Shown: positions 48,001-56,321 of the stretch, piece after piece | Numbering within the stretch: position 1 is the stretch's first letter | Layout: each line of letters opens with the position of its first letter | NCBI GenBank assembly: GCA_002007465.1 | Contig: LNAC01000008.1 | Coordinates: forward strand, 6,682,070 to 6,746,069 | From: Ailurus styani | Lineage: Eukaryota; Chordata; Mammalia; Carnivora; Ailuridae | Reading direction: 5' to 3' | Length of the DNA stretch: 64,000 bases | Made by a program: the position numbers and the translations under genes | Notes under the pieces: model-generated | Databases searched by the model: none | Seen by the model: the letters and a program-made list of their open reading frames with translations, nothing else | Told to the model about the DNA's origin: nothing

Positions 48001-50803
48001 AGGGCCCAGGAGCCTCCTTCTGCTGAAGGGAGTCACAGGGCAGCAAGAAGTCAATGGAACAAAGATAAATTGCTTCCAGCGCGCCACAGAAGCTGCTCAG
48101 ACACCTGCCGGCGTCTCCAACTGCTCCCCACAAGTGCGGGGGGAAGCCATGTGTTTACCCACAATAGGAGTAGTGCAGGCCCCCCGGGGAACAGGAATGT
48201 GCAGTATGCACTTTGGGATGGAGTCTCTGTCCTCATTTCTACAGCAGCTCTGTTCTAGGGCCTGGCCTGCTGGCACCGAAGTCCCAGAGTGTGGTTCACA
48301 CTCGACGTGACAGCACCAGGGCACGCTGAATTCAAGACAAAGCCGTTTCTTCTGCTAGGAGAACAGGGAAGGCTTCCTGGAAGAGGCAGCCTTTGATTTG
48401 GGCCCTAATGGCTGGACAGAACTTGAATGTATAAAGTGAGTGGGGAGAGCAGATTCTACTGGGCAGTGTGATCAGAGATAAGAAGGTGGGAAAGAGGGCG
48501 TCTGGGTGGCTCAGTGGGTTAAAGCCCCTGCCTTCAGCTCAGGTCGTGATCTCAGGGTCCTGGGATCGAGTCCCGCATCGGGCTCTCTGCTGGGCAGGGA
48601 GCCTGCTTCCTCCTCTTTCTCTGCCTGCCTCTCTGCCTACTTGTGATCTCTTTCTCTGTGTCAAATAAATAAATAAAATCTTAAAAAGAAAAAAAGGAGG
48701 TGGGAAAGAGAGTTCAGTTGGTGACAAATCAGAGGAAGCATTACAACAGAAACAAGAGCTTTAGATGCTATAGACCCAGAAAACCCCCAAGCTGCTGTAT
48801 TTTCCTTAAGTGTCGGTGTTTGTCACCATTTGAAGATAAATTCGACCCATTATGGAACCGGTAGTCCGGCAGACTTTGCAGTCCCCACCAGCCCCGAGAA
48901 ACTTTCTTAGTTCATCGCTTGAGATGAAAACCAGCTTCTACTTACCATTTTCTTTTTCCCTGGAAAACAGCAAATATTGAGAAAGTTACAGGAGCCAAAA
49001 CAGAAAGACAATTTTCTAGAAAGAGGAAGGATCGCATCTCTCATATGGTTAAGACTCAAGACAACACGGTCGAAGATTTAATGTCACTCATCGAGCGAAG
49101 GTGAGAACCAGTGAAGACGTTACAACTGGGAGAGTACAAAGAAACGCAGCTACGCGGCCATCGGAAGTGCTGAAATGAACCTGCTTTTAGTGGAAGCAAA
49201 AGCAGTCTCCCCAGGGCCACGGTCAGTGGCCTCCCCAGCAGGCACGGAGTGCACCATCAGGGACAAGCCTTGCTGTACGCACCCCATCAGGACGCCACAA
49301 CCCACAGAGATAGTGTGGCTCAAAGCAAGGCGAGAAGCCAGGGACCCGGTGAAACCGACCCCCGGACACCGCCAACATGTCCACTGAGGACGCTCAGCCG
49401 CCTTTTGACCCATTTCCAAGGCTTTCACAATTTTCCCTACAAAGGTGAACACCGATTGGCGTGCGAACCATCAACTCTCAGGCACGCGTTTTATGAGCAG
49501 TCGCGGTGAGGACTGAAGGAGGAGGTTCTGAACCCGGGCATAGGCCGAGCCGGCACCGCTGGGCGGGGCAAGAGGCAGCTCCATGCCCACCTTGGTACCT
49601 TTGCCCTGGGGATCAGGAGGCTCCCGGCTGTGCCCCAGAACAGCCGAGAGCAAATCTCTTCCCCCTCCTTTCTCCAGAGGCGTCTACACTGAGGAGCCTG
49701 GCACTGATCCGGGTGCTTAGGCCTGACCACACCCTGGACGAGAAATTCCATCCCTAGAGCTTCTGATTCTGCTGGTCAGGGTGGGACTGGGCCATCGATG
49801 GCTCTTACAATCTCCAAGGGGATTCTAATGAACAGCCAAGATCGAGAACCCTGGGGCCAGAGAACAAGACCCCTTTGTCCCTGATGACACTCTGGCTCTG
49901 CTGTCATATTTCCTTTGAATGGATAGCCGCGAGCCTCCATCTAGAACCGGAGAAATCAGCAGGACATTCTCTAAAAAAAAAAGCTCCTTGAAATTAATCT
50001 TTGCTAGAGACCCTAAGACAGGCTCAACTCCCGACTCGGTCAGACTCGGCAAACATCCTGCAAATCGTCAGAATCTTCCACGGTGGCTGCCATCAACTCG
50101 AGCGGTTTGCGGGGCTGGGCACGGGCCTGGTCTCCTAAGTGGCCGCTTTAGTCGCTGGGCGTGTACAGGGTAGAGATGCCCGCAGGGGCGTGCTCACACG
50201 CCCGGACACGTCTGCGGTGGGCACACACGGGCGTTCACACACACACTCGCACCTCACACGCATGGAGCGGCCTCCAGATCAGAGCGGGGTCCCAGAGTGA
50301 TAACAGGGCCCCTGTGAGTAACGCTGGGTTGGCTGATGCCACGACGGGGGAGGAAACTGACAACAGGGCAGGTGGTGGGGAATCCCCACGCATCCTCCCG
50401 CATCCTCCCGCCCCACAACCCTGCGGAGACCCCCATCTGTAATAATCATTACAAACCTGACGTTATTACGGTTCGCTTTGAACGCACTCAACTAATCACC
50501 AAGATCGCCCCCAGGCAATCGCTGGCACTTGGGTCAGTTCCCTTCCTCCGACGGGCTCTAAAGCTGGGGCTCTAAAGGACACCGACCTGCCTGGGCTTGG
50601 GACTGTGGAAGGCCCGGGTCAAGTGTCTCCAGGAAGGATGCTCTTCCCTGTCCTCCCTTTCCCAGGCCCCATGCTCCCCGTCCCCCCAAGCCTCCACTTA
50701 CTGCAGGCCGCGCAGGTGAAGCACGCGTCGTGGTAAAGGTTCCCCATGGCCTGGCAGGCCTGGCCAGCCCCGAACACGCCTTTGCTGCACTTCACGCAGG
50801 CTC
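18544..50803 (-). CDS. LIMD1: LIMD1, coding exons 2-8 (LIM domains 1-3 and C-terminus; 5' part outside window)
   Basis: LIMD1 is an Ajuba/zyxin-family scaffold that shuttles between focal adhesions, P-bodies and the nucleus. Known family roles are bridging PHD2 and VHL for HIF-1alpha turnover, binding Argonaute/eIF4E complexes in miRNA silencing, restraining LATS kinases, and acting as a pRB-linked corepressor and tumour suppressor. The coding join (minus) is 50803-50702, 28881-28814, 26184-26122, 21697-21567, 20757-20706, 20185-20117, 18681-18544, total 623 nt. With one base from the missing exon 1 this gives 207 residues plus stop. All three LIM zinc frameworks are complete: C3,C6,H25,C28/C31,C34,C52,D55; C68,C71,H88,C91/C94,C97,C116,D119; C128,C131,H155,C158/C161,C164,C185,C188. 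It differs from paralogues AJUBA and WTIP, for example [19 protein letters not shown] in LIM1. Exon 1, the proline/serine-rich pre-LIM region, is not in the window. Introns are 1435, 520, 809, 4424, 2629 and 21820 bp, 3' to 5'. Confidence 0.97.
18996..19195 (+). repeat. CAN-SINE (LIMD1 intron 7)
   Basis: A full-length copy flanked by AACACTGGA at 18987-18995 and 19196-19204, about 310 bp upstream of the exon 8 acceptor. Confidence 0.94.
19243..19345 (-). repeat. Half of a palindromic hAT-like DNA element
   Basis: 'Acgtggctactag ... gggtttctatgggacagca' matches one end of the nonautonomous element family whose other copies are at 36,066 and 42,782. Confidence 0.5.
20117..20185 (-). CDS. LIMD1: LIMD1 exon 7: middle of LIM3
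   Basis: This 69-nt, phase-0 exon encodes [20 protein letters not shown] then HCE, providing H155, C158 and C161. It is bounded by a TCCAG acceptor and a GTAGG donor. The donor is weaker than the consensus GTAAG/GTGAG seen at the other junctions. Confidence 0.97.
20706..20757 (-). CDS. LIMD1: LIMD1 exon 6: start of LIM3
   Basis: This 52-nt exon begins after GGCAG with A (finishing the split Lys) and encodes [17 protein letters not shown], giving C128 and C131 of LIM3. It ends GAG before GTAAG. The phase agrees with exons 5 and 7. Confidence 0.97.
20921..21070 (+). repeat. CAN-SINE (LIMD1 intron 5)
   Basis: Head GGGGCACCTGGGTGGCTCAG. The CT-rich part is shortened and the tail is AAAATCTTTA. 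Confidence 0.92.
21567..21697 (-). CDS. LIMD1: LIMD1 exon 5: core of LIM2
   Basis: This 131-nt exon opens after a CCCCAG acceptor with ATC CTG CAG and ends CACAA before GTAAGG. It encodes [20 protein letters not shown] followed by [15 protein letters not shown] and YCVRDYH, with ligands H88, C91, C94, C97, C116 and D119. The last two bases (AA) complete a Lys codon with the first base of exon 6. Confidence 0.98.
22235..22433 (-). repeat. CAN-SINE
   Basis: Antisense copy: a T-run, AAGATTTATTTGAGAGA, then a diverged head TCACTCAGGCACCC. Confidence 0.9.
22692..22875. repeat. MER5-type hAT DNA transposon
   Basis: Terminal motifs CAGTGCATCTCAAAGTGTGG and GCAGAACCACTG form imperfect inverted ends around 'ggccccatcccggatctcc'. 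Confidence 0.75.
24640..24820 (+). repeat. CAN-SINE inside L1
   Basis: A sense copy with the older 'GTTGGTTAAGCGTCTGACTC' head and a degenerate tail. Confidence 0.92.
24821..25030 (+). repeat. CAN-SINE, tandem with previous
   Basis: Starts immediately after the A-rich end of the preceding SINE and is more complete. Confidence 0.93.
26122..26184 (-). CDS. LIMD1: LIMD1 exon 4: start of LIM2
   Basis: This 63-nt, phase-0 exon lies between a CTGCAG acceptor and a GTGAGT donor. It encodes [20 protein letters not shown] plus M, carrying C68 and C71, the first ligand pair of LIM2. It is too short to stand out as an open frame. I found it by looking for the missing peptide between exons 3 and 5. Its length and phase complete the protein exactly. 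Confidence 0.97.
26478..26632. repeat. MER5-type hAT DNA transposon
   Basis: Begins CCAGTGGTTCTCAAAG and keeps 'cacctggaaacttgtaagaa' and 'gggctccacccaagacctt'. Confidence 0.75.
26651..26845 (-). repeat. CAN-SINE
   Basis: Flanked by a perfect 18-bp duplication AATCCTTAAAACAATTCT (26633-26650 and 26846-26863). Confidence 0.96.
26868..27000 (-). repeat. MIR
   Basis: The minus strand reads GTGTGACCTTGTGAAGGTCAT then TTAACCTCTCTGAGCTTC, a clear MIR core. Confidence 0.85.
27060..27115 (+). repeat. (CA)n microsatellite
   Basis: About 28 CA units with G interruptions near the 3' side. Confidence 0.97.
28814..28881 (-). CDS. LIMD1: LIMD1 exon 3: second zinc finger of LIM1
   Basis: This 68-nt exon follows a TTCCTTAG acceptor and ends at a GTGAGT donor. 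It encodes [20 protein letters not shown] plus FL, supplying C52 and D55, the last two zinc ligands of LIM1. It is separated from exon 2 by the largest intron in the window (21.8 kb), which holds most of the transposon clusters. Confidence 0.97.
29454..29828 (+). mobile_element. L1 3' UTR fragment flanked by target-like duplications
   Basis: The core matches the same carnivore L1 3' UTR as the inverted copy at 4,545. AGAATCGCACACTTT (29454-29468) and AGAATAGCACACTTT (29814-29828) flank it and differ by one base. No A-tail is present. Confidence 0.75.
30702..30832 (+). repeat. CAN-SINE, 5'-truncated
   Basis: Starts at 'gcctttggctcaggtcatga', has no head, and lacks a poly-A tail. Confidence 0.85.
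31045..31440 (+). repeat. CAN-SINE split by a second SINE
   Basis: The head at 31045-31085 and the body from 31275 are two parts of one sense copy, separated by the antisense SINE at 31086-31274. Confidence 0.95.
31086..31274 (-). repeat. CAN-SINE nested in a SINE
   Basis: Bounded by a perfect 15-bp duplication AAGCATCAGACTCTT (31071-31085 and 31275-31289), which is itself SINE head sequence. Confidence 0.97.
32750..33400 (+). repeat. Old LINE-like AT-rich segment
   Basis: 'Tggtgagatattatgtggccgt' and 'gagggttactcaaaatacatt' resemble HAL1/L1 3' sequence. Diverged, so the limits are approximate. Confidence 0.45.
33411..33640 (-). repeat. CAN-SINE
   Basis: Antisense copy with a long purine-rich body and a GAGCCACCTAGGTGCT head. 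Confidence 0.92.
33677..33875 (+). repeat. CAN-SINE, young type
   Basis: GTGGGTTAAAGCC head, (CT)n and ATAAATAAATAAAATCTT tail. Head to head with the previous copy across a 36-bp spacer. Confidence 0.95.
34318..34445 (-). repeat. MIR
   Basis: Antisense MIR: 'tctgaggctcagagtagtaag' and 'gggaaccagggtttgtctgg' follow the MIR order. Confidence 0.65.
34532..34643 (-). repeat. Old tRNA-derived SINE fragment
   Basis: Keeps an internal promoter-like T-arm (reverse of 'gtgggactcgaactcac') and a CAGCCAGGCACCC head. Confidence 0.7.
34945..35090 (-). repeat. MIR
   Basis: 'Gttgggatttgaacccagct' is the antisense MIR 5' region. Confidence 0.7.
36066..36412 (-). repeat. Palindromic hAT-like element split by a SINE
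   Basis: 'Agcactgtccactggttgcc' and 'aacatttcaagtatcccgtgg' are the two halves of a nonautonomous DNA transposon with inverted similarity. Confidence 0.6.
36149..36316 (+). repeat. CAN-SINE
   Basis: Perfect 14-bp duplication AAAAATTTAAAAAA (36135-36148 and 36317-36330). Confidence 0.95.
37761..37951 (-). repeat. CAN-SINE
   Basis: Perfect 15-bp duplication AAAGGAAGATCTTTA (37746-37760 and 37952-37966). Confidence 0.96.
37967..38163 (+). repeat. CAN-SINE, young type
   Basis: Starts exactly at the end of the preceding SINE's right target duplication, forming a head-to-head inverted pair with a 15-bp spacer. Confidence 0.96.
38714..38940 (-). repeat. CAN-SINE containing an assembly gap
   Basis: Perfect 17-bp duplication GAGGACATCAGATTTCT (38697-38713 and 38941-38957). 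The GA-rich body is replaced by 70 N. Confidence 0.96.
38780..38849. other. Assembly gap (70 N) inside a SINE
   Basis: The Ns fall in the purine-rich body of the SINE. The missing length is about what a full-length copy needs. Confidence 0.99.
39054..39484 (-). repeat. CAN-SINE (outer) split by a sense SINE
   Basis: An 18-bp duplication with one mismatch (39036-39053 and 39485-39502) encloses both elements. Confidence 0.88.
39079..39296 (+). repeat. CAN-SINE (inner)
   Basis: Inserted in the tail region of the outer antisense SINE. AAAAAGATTTATTT occurs on both sides. Confidence 0.88.
40019..40214 (-). repeat. CAN-SINE (first of two at one site)
   Basis: An antisense copy in L1. TGGCA precedes it at 40014-40018 and follows it at 40215-40219. 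Confidence 0.93.
40220..40413 (-). repeat. CAN-SINE (second of two at one site)
   Basis: Same orientation, bounded by TGGCA at 40215-40219 and 40414-40418. A different subtype from its neighbour ('TGATTAAGCAACTGC' head). Confidence 0.93.
41018..41526. mobile_element. Tigger/MER2-like DNA transposon nested in L1
   Basis: The ends CAGTTGATATCCCTGAACGAC and (inverted) CAGTTGCTCTTTTAGCAATG are related terminal inverted repeats. The interior 'gttatatgtattatatactg' matches a pogo-type nonautonomous family. L1 sequence resumes on both sides, and a SINE is inserted inside. Confidence 0.75.
41252..41421 (+). repeat. CAN-SINE, young type, nested in Tigger
   Basis: Perfect 12-bp duplication AAGAAAATTCTA (41240-41251 and 41422-41433). 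Confidence 0.95.
42782..43085 (+). repeat. Palindromic hAT-like element split by a SINE
   Basis: 'Ggtagcctctagccacatgtggc' at the left and the inverted 'gtagccacgtttcaagtgctc' at the right are the two arms. Confidence 0.6.
42832..42994 (-). repeat. CAN-SINE
   Basis: A 10-bp duplication TACATTTAAA (about 42822-42831 and 42995-43004). Confidence 0.92.
43640..43780 (+). repeat. TG-rich low-complexity tract
   Basis: Alternating GTGTGTGCATGC-type runs with ACACACAC islands. Likely Z-DNA-prone purine-pyrimidine alternation. Confidence 0.8.
45459..45679 (+). repeat. CAN-SINE, young type
   Basis: Perfect 17-bp duplication AAGAAAAACAAAATAGA (45442-45458 and 45680-45696). Confidence 0.96.
45697..45884 (+). 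repeat. CAN-SINE at the same target
   Basis: Follows the duplication of the previous SINE and ends at a third ACAAAATAG (45885-45893). Older head type. Confidence 0.92.
46509..46562 (+). repeat. (CAAAAA)n simple repeat
   Basis: An A-rich repeat with C every 5-6 bases. Confidence 0.9.
47800..47905 (+). repeat. MIR
   Basis: 'Gagacttggaatctggtgcc' then 'cttctcctctctgggccccc' follow the MIR sense order. Confidence 0.75.
48497..48697 (+). repeat. CAN-SINE, young type
   Basis: Perfect 13-bp duplication AGGTGGGAAAGAG (48484-48496 and 48698-48710). Confidence 0.96.
49690..49865. repeat. MER5-type hAT DNA transposon
   Basis: 'Tccctagagcttctgattct' and the terminal 'tcgagaaccctggg' match the inverted order of the family. 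Confidence 0.6.
50702..50803 (-). CDS. LIMD1: LIMD1 exon 2: first zinc finger of LIM1
   Basis: This 102-nt exon starts after TTTCAG (acceptor at 50805-50804) with two bases completing a split Gly codon. It encodes CVKC, the spacer and [10 protein letters not shown], giving C3, C6, H25, C28, C31 and C34. It ends with one base of a Ser codon before a GTAAGT donor at 50701. That base joins in frame to exon 3 (A+GC). It is the most upstream LIMD1 exon visible. At least 13.2 kb of intron 1 follows to the window edge. Confidence 0.96.
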
Positions 50804-50877
50804 CTGAAAGGCAAGAACATGCTGGTGAGTCGGGGGGAGACGGTGTAAACGGAGTCATTAAAAAAAGCCAATGAACA

Positions 50878-51052
50878 GGGCGCCTGGGTGGCTCAGTGGG
50901 TTAAAGCCTCTGCCTTCGGCTCAGGTCATGATCGAGGCCCACATCGATCCCTGAGCAGGGAGCCTTCTTCCTCCTCTCTCTGCCTGCCTCTCTGCCTACT
51001 TGTGATCTTTCTCTGTGTGTTGAATAAATGAATAAAATCTTTAAAAAAAAAA
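50878..51052 (+). repeat. CAN-SINE, young type, beside LIMD1 exon 2
   Basis: Perfect 17-bp duplication AAAAAAGCCAATGAACA (50861-50877 and 51053-51069). Lies 74 bp upstream of the exon 2 acceptor, antisense to LIMD1. Confidence 0.96.
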
Positions 51053-52408
51053 AAAAAAGCCAATGAACAAAGTGAGATCCCTGTCCCTCCCCATAACCAG
51101 CCCATCACCAAAGCCCTTGGATTACTCCTTTGAGACTGATCTCTGTCTCTCTCTCCGTCAGCTTTTCAGTTGCAGGAAAGAGCTTCAGGCCCCAATCCCC
51201 CGCCCCCTACCGTCCTCCACACCAGCATGATAGTCAGAAAATCTCTGCCTTGTCCTCTTCCTTCCCAGCCCAAAGCCTTTCCAAGGCTCCCACCGTTTAT
51301 CACATGACGTCCAAAACACCGCACCGTGATTCTAATATGCCAAGCACCCAGGTTGGGCAATTTCAACAACATTGTTTCCTTTGGTTCTCAATGGGAACCC
51401 GTTGGGTTGATTATCCTCGCTTTTTACAAAAGGATCAGGCCCCCAGCCCCAAGTCTGTCAGACCGCAGAGTCGGTGTTCTTCCCTACCCCTCACCTCCGA
51501 ACAAGCGCCCTGGGGCTCCCGCACTTAGGCATTGCTCACAGGCTCCCCGGCCGGGCAGCCTACACCCTTCAAGTCCCCAGGCCCCCCTCCTGCTCCGCTC
51601 TCCAGCTCTGCAGACAATACGATGAGACACGCTCTAACCTTTAGCCTCCCACGCAACTCACTTCCCACGTGGCGTGAGTTAACCGGTAACTTCTCTGCGC
51701 ACCAGCTTTCGATTCGGAAAAAGAGGTTTGTTCCACTTGTCCTGCGTGTTCCCAGGAGCGGCCGTGAAGGGTGTTCTGCAAACCACCAACTTCCAGAACA
51801 GGTCGCCTCTGCCCCCCGCTGCCACCGGAGGGCCTGCCCTTGGACTAGAATGCCACCGTCCGCAGGCTACGCGACGGGGGCAGAGGGTGGCAACTCCCTT
51901 CACTCAGTAAGCGCTCTGTGAGCAGGCACAACAGACGCGGCTGCGATGGTGCCACTGCTTTGGGCCACAAGGGACTTCCACATCCGCCAGGCTCCCGAAG
52001 AAGCTCCAGTCCTCCCAGGACTGGACCCCGTGCGTAAGCCGGAAGCCCCTCTGTGTCCAGACCAACCCAGAGTGTCTGCGGCAGTGGCCCCCATGCTGGG
52101 CCAGTCCACGGAGAGGAGGCCTTGGAGTCTCCCTTCCAAAGAATTCCTTCACCAGCCTCAAATGAAAAACACCACAATGAAAAAATGATGTGTGAGATTT
52201 AAAAAAAAAAAAATTCAGGGAGTAAATACACCAAAATAGAAAGACTGGTTTCTTGCGGTTATAAAATTACGGCTGGTTTTACTTCTTTGCATGTTCCCTA
52301 TTAAAAACAAATTCTTGGAAGAACAGGCATTACTTTATAGCTGATGATAGTCTCGTGTCCAAAAAGTGTCTGAATGTGTTTCAATATATTGTCTCACATT
52401 AAGAGTTT

Positions 52409-52410
<2 letters not shown>

Positions 52411-52444
<34 letters not shown>

Positions 52445-52450
52445 CACACT
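52411..52450 (+). repeat. (CA)n microsatellite
   Basis: About 19 CA units with TA and GC interruptions. Confidence 0.95.
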
Positions 52451-53104
52451 CAGCTCCCCCAGGGTCCCGTGGGCAATCAGCTTGCGTTCTTGGTCAGCGA
52501 GTGTGTGGGCACCCTCTTCGAACTCTGGGTCAGGCTGTTCTCCGGCTGCGAGCCCCCAGGCTTCTGCCTACAGGGTAGGAAGCCCTGCGTTTCAGAGTTC
52601 TAGCAATTCAAGGTCACGGACTGTGTCACCGTCAGGGAGGTCCAGGTCCTAACACCTGGTTCGTGAAATGCCTCCACACCGACCACACCAGCCCCGTGGA
52701 GAACACACCAAGCCAAGGGCCCTCAATTTGCTTCACCGACGCTCCCTGGGAAGCAGGTGAAGCCGTCCGTAGGGTGAGTGTGGTATCAGCCAGGAAACCT
52801 AGCTGTCTCGGGAATTCGTTTATGGAAAGCTCTGGAGAACAAAAGTAGTAGTTATTGGCAGCTCTTCTGTTTCGGCATTTTATTATGAAATGTTCAAACA
52901 AGCAGAGAGGCTGGAAGACTCATACAGGAGAAAGGGCCACGCCCCCCCATTTACAATCGTGAACAATCTATCAATCAATCCAACAACCCATCTTAGTTTT
53001 GATGCACTTTTTTAAAGCAAGGTGCAGTCAGCAGTCCATCGCATCCCTAAGCACATCAGGCAGTAAATCATTACAAGTTCATTATTTGCTTATGATTATT
53101 TTTT

Positions 53105-53291
53105 ATTTTTTAAAGATTTTATTTATTTGAAAGAGACAGAGATAATGAGAGCGAGCATGAGTGGGGAGCAGAGGGAGAAGCAGAGGCTCCCTCTGAACAC
53201 GGAGCCTGACACGGGGCTCAATCCCCAGACTCTGGGATCATGACCGGAGCCGGAGGCAGATGCTTAACCAATGGAGCCACCCAGGCGCCCC
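53105..53291 (-). repeat. CAN-SINE
   Basis: TATGATTATTTTTT flanks it at 53091-53104 and 53292-53305. Confidence 0.94.
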
Positions 53292-53480
53292 TATGATTAT
53301 TTTTTTCCAGATAAAATCCGTGGACGGTGAAATGCACAAACGATAAGTCTACCACCCGATGGGTTTTGACAGATGACGTATGTGATGCAAACCAGAGCAG
53401 GACAGAGAATACTTCCAGCACCCGAGCAAATTCCCCAGCGCCCTTGCCTTCCGTCTTCAGCACATGTATAAAGAAGAAAA
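53290..53480 (-). repeat. Old L1 segment, inverted
   Basis: 'Ccacccgatgggttttgaca' and 'cttccagcacccgagcaaatt' are antisense L1M-type motifs. Confidence 0.6.
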
Positions 53481-54459
53481 ACACTCTCCCAAAACATCCA
53501 CTCTCAGGCCCTGGCAAGGTATTCGCTATCCATTCTGAGATCCGCTTCCCGACCACCCACCCCCAGCCCCCTGTCTGACTGATTCTAGATTCCCTACAAC
53601 AAGCAACAAAGGCTGTTTTCTTCAGGCAGCAACCCAAGTACAAAGGAGACCATCCCCAGACTGGACGGGACGTCAAAGCAACGGTCACTCTGCTCCGAAC
53701 AGGGGACGAACCACCCCCGAGACAACATCACCTCTTCCCTGTCGATCGCGGTGGCCTCTGGGCTTAACCCACCACAGCGACGTCAGCCGCAGAGAGCGGA
53801 GGAGCTGGGAGGCCCCTCGGGGTGGGCAGCCCGGCCACCGTCTATGGTGGACAGCCTTCCAGACGGGGCACCAAAGATGGAAGGCGAGAGACATCTCCTG
53901 GGTCTGTGGGATGCTGCCGACGCACCGTGAGGTCTGGGAATGAAGTCAGACCCCTCTCCCGTTCCCGCTCGGAAAGCCAATGGCGGGATGACAGCATGAC
54001 CAAGGGGACAAGGCCAAGTGCACGGGCCCCTCGGGGCTTCCTGCGACTGTAAGGCCACGCACCAGGCCCTCCTCTGGTCTCCTCTCCACCTGAGGGGCTC
54101 TGACCTGCTGACTGCTGCCTCCCCCTGCCCCGACTCAGCCTCCGGCAGCCACGTCCTACAGGCTGCTGACCTGACCCCCTTTCCCACCACCCCGACTGTC
54201 CAGCACGGGCACAAAGCAAGGAAGGAAGCCGCCTGTGCTCTAAGCCGTCGGTCACGGAGCGAGGAAGAGCCCGTGAGAAGCCACGTCGGTGGGAAAGTAT
54301 TTCACCCTTGGGCCTTGCGGTACGTGCACAGAAAAGTACTTCCCGGGCAGGAAATAGGTCTAAGCTTCCTTTGGTAGGGAAAAGGGGGGAAAAGGAAACG
54401 TCATATTCTAGGGAGTAACGTACCTACCCAACCCCATGATGGGAGTTTCCATCCAGCGA

Positions 54460-54585
54460 AGGGCCTGCTGCATCCCATTCCCAGACCCATGTTCTAGAAA
54501 GGCGCTGGAACCTACCGAAGGGCACATGGCTAGTAGGTGAGGGAGGCAGAATTCCAGCCCAGGTTCTAATCCAAAGATCCCGTTA
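54460..54585 (-). repeat. MIR
   Basis: 'Gggcacatggctagtaggtg' followed by 'gaattccagcccaggttct' is antisense MIR. Confidence 0.7.
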
Positions 54586-55194
54586 TCCCTGTGGGGTTGG
54601 CAGCTGTGGTGATTCCTGCCGTACTCAGAGTGTCCTTCCTCACGTTCAACACACCCCCAGCTTGGGGATTCGGACCCAAGCCCAGCCCTGCCCCAGGCTC
54701 CCACCGAGCGCCCCGGCCCACCTCCCATTCTGCCCTGTCCCTGGCACACGGGACCCCAACCGCGAGGCCTCCCCCCACACAGACCCTCCCTCGGCCCCCC
54801 TGCCCTCCCGGAGGGACACCCACCCCCACAGGCTTCTCTGTCACTCACTTAGAACCAGGCTCCCACTAGATTTCTGGGGGACAGTGAGCAAGGGGACTGG
54901 CCTCAGGGGACGGTCACCCAAGGACGCAGGAAACTGGGATCTGCCCCCTCTGATAGGAGCGCCGACCGGTCGCACTGGCGGTCCTGCCCTGTGAGTTCGC
55001 TAAGCACCCAGGACTCGTGAAATAAGAAGAAACACATCCACTGGTCTCTGTTCCCAGTTCCTCCCAGTATCTGGTCTTTGACCCCAGTTCCTGACACAGA
55101 GCTTCTAAATCCCTTGGAATTTCCTGGTGACAGGAGCGTTCCAGATGCGGGCTGGTCACTGGGAAGACCAAGACAGGATTCAAAGCTTGGAACT

Positions 55195-55195
55195 N
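55195..55195. other. Ambiguous base at start of a C-run
   Basis: A single N precedes about 13 C residues, so base-calling probably failed at the homopolymer. Confidence 0.99.
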
Positions 55196-56113
55196 CCCCC
55201 CCCCCCCCGCCGCCGCCCCATCCTTCCGAAAGGTGACAACACCTGGAAAGGAAGTTAAAGATCCATCATGCCCACATGAAGCTGCCAGAAAAATCCCCAA
55301 AGCATGGGGCTCGGACAGCTTCTGGGCTGGCCCACGCCCCCCGCCCCCCATGCACAGGGCAGAAGCTCCCACGCTCGGGACCCTCCCAGACCTCGCCCTT
55401 TGCAGCCCTGCCTCCAGCTGTTCTTCCGTATCCTTCAGCACACGCTTGATTATAAAATAAGTTGGTAGACGGTGTCCCTGAGTTCCGTGAGCTGTCCCAG
55501 TGAATGCTCGAGCCCGAGGAGGGGACCGTGGAGACTCTGACTTACAGGCGGCCGGTGAGAAGTGCAGGTGACCCCCTGGACTTGGGAGGTGAGGGCAGTC
55601 TTGTGGGACCGAGCCCTTGGTCCACAGGGGCTGTGCCACCCACGGGTCCAGAGTGCTGGAACTGAATGGGGCTTGGGACAGCCCACTGGTGGGGGGTGGG
55701 AAAGCCCCCACATCTGGTGTCGGGGCACTGTGAGTGTGAGCAGTAGCAGGGCCGGGGAAGAGACAGCAGGGAGTCCTTGCACGGCAGGGCTCAGCAAGGA
55801 GGAAAGGCTACTCGACCCCTCCGCTTTCATGTGGCCGCTTAGCTATAGGATTTTAGAGCAATGTCCGACAGAGGAAAAGAAGAAAGATGTCATCACACAT
55901 TACTCTCATCTGAGCTCATAAACTAGGAAGAAAGTGAGGGGAAGAAGGAATTACATGTTCAGAACAGAGGGATATGCATTTCTCCCCCCTGCAGTTAGAC
56001 CTGCTGCCTGAAACCCATTCTCCAAACCACAGCCAGCATGACCTCTTGGAAAACAGCTTTAAGGAGATTTAAGTCACATATAATAAACGTCACACATTTA
56101 AAGTGTACAGTTT

Positions 56114-56321
56114 GGGGACACCTGGGTGGCTCAGTCGGTTGAGCGTTTGCCTTAGGCTCAGGTCATGATCCCAGGGTCCTGGGATCGAGTCCCACATCAG
56201 GCTCCCTGCTCAGCGGGGAGTCTGCTTCTCCCTCTCCCACTGCCTCTCCCCCTGCTTGTGTCCACTGGCTCACTCTCTGACAAATAAATAAAATCCTTTT
56301 TAAAAAGTTAAAAAAAAAAAG
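56114..56321 (+). repeat. CAN-SINE
   Basis: Flanked by AAGTGTACAGTTT (56101-56113) and AAGTGCACAATTT (56322-56334). Confidence 0.93.

Larger units (their letters stand above)
28882..50701 (-). other. LIMD1: LIMD1 intron 2 (21.8 kb), repeat-dense
   Basis: The intron has a HAL1/L1 cluster (37,440-41,850), two palindromic hAT-like elements, about 20 SINEs, several inverted or nested, one assembly gap and a GC-rich block at 46,600-48,350. Apparently unique stretches include 31,900-32,740, 43,090-45,440, 46,000-47,790 and 48,720-49,680. The stretch 43,640-43,780 is rich in TG. No additional gene is supported. Confidence 0.8.

Noticed and set aside
54914..55711. Minus-strand open frame of 265 codons
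   Set aside because: It runs through a C homopolymer with an ambiguous base and has no recognisable domain.
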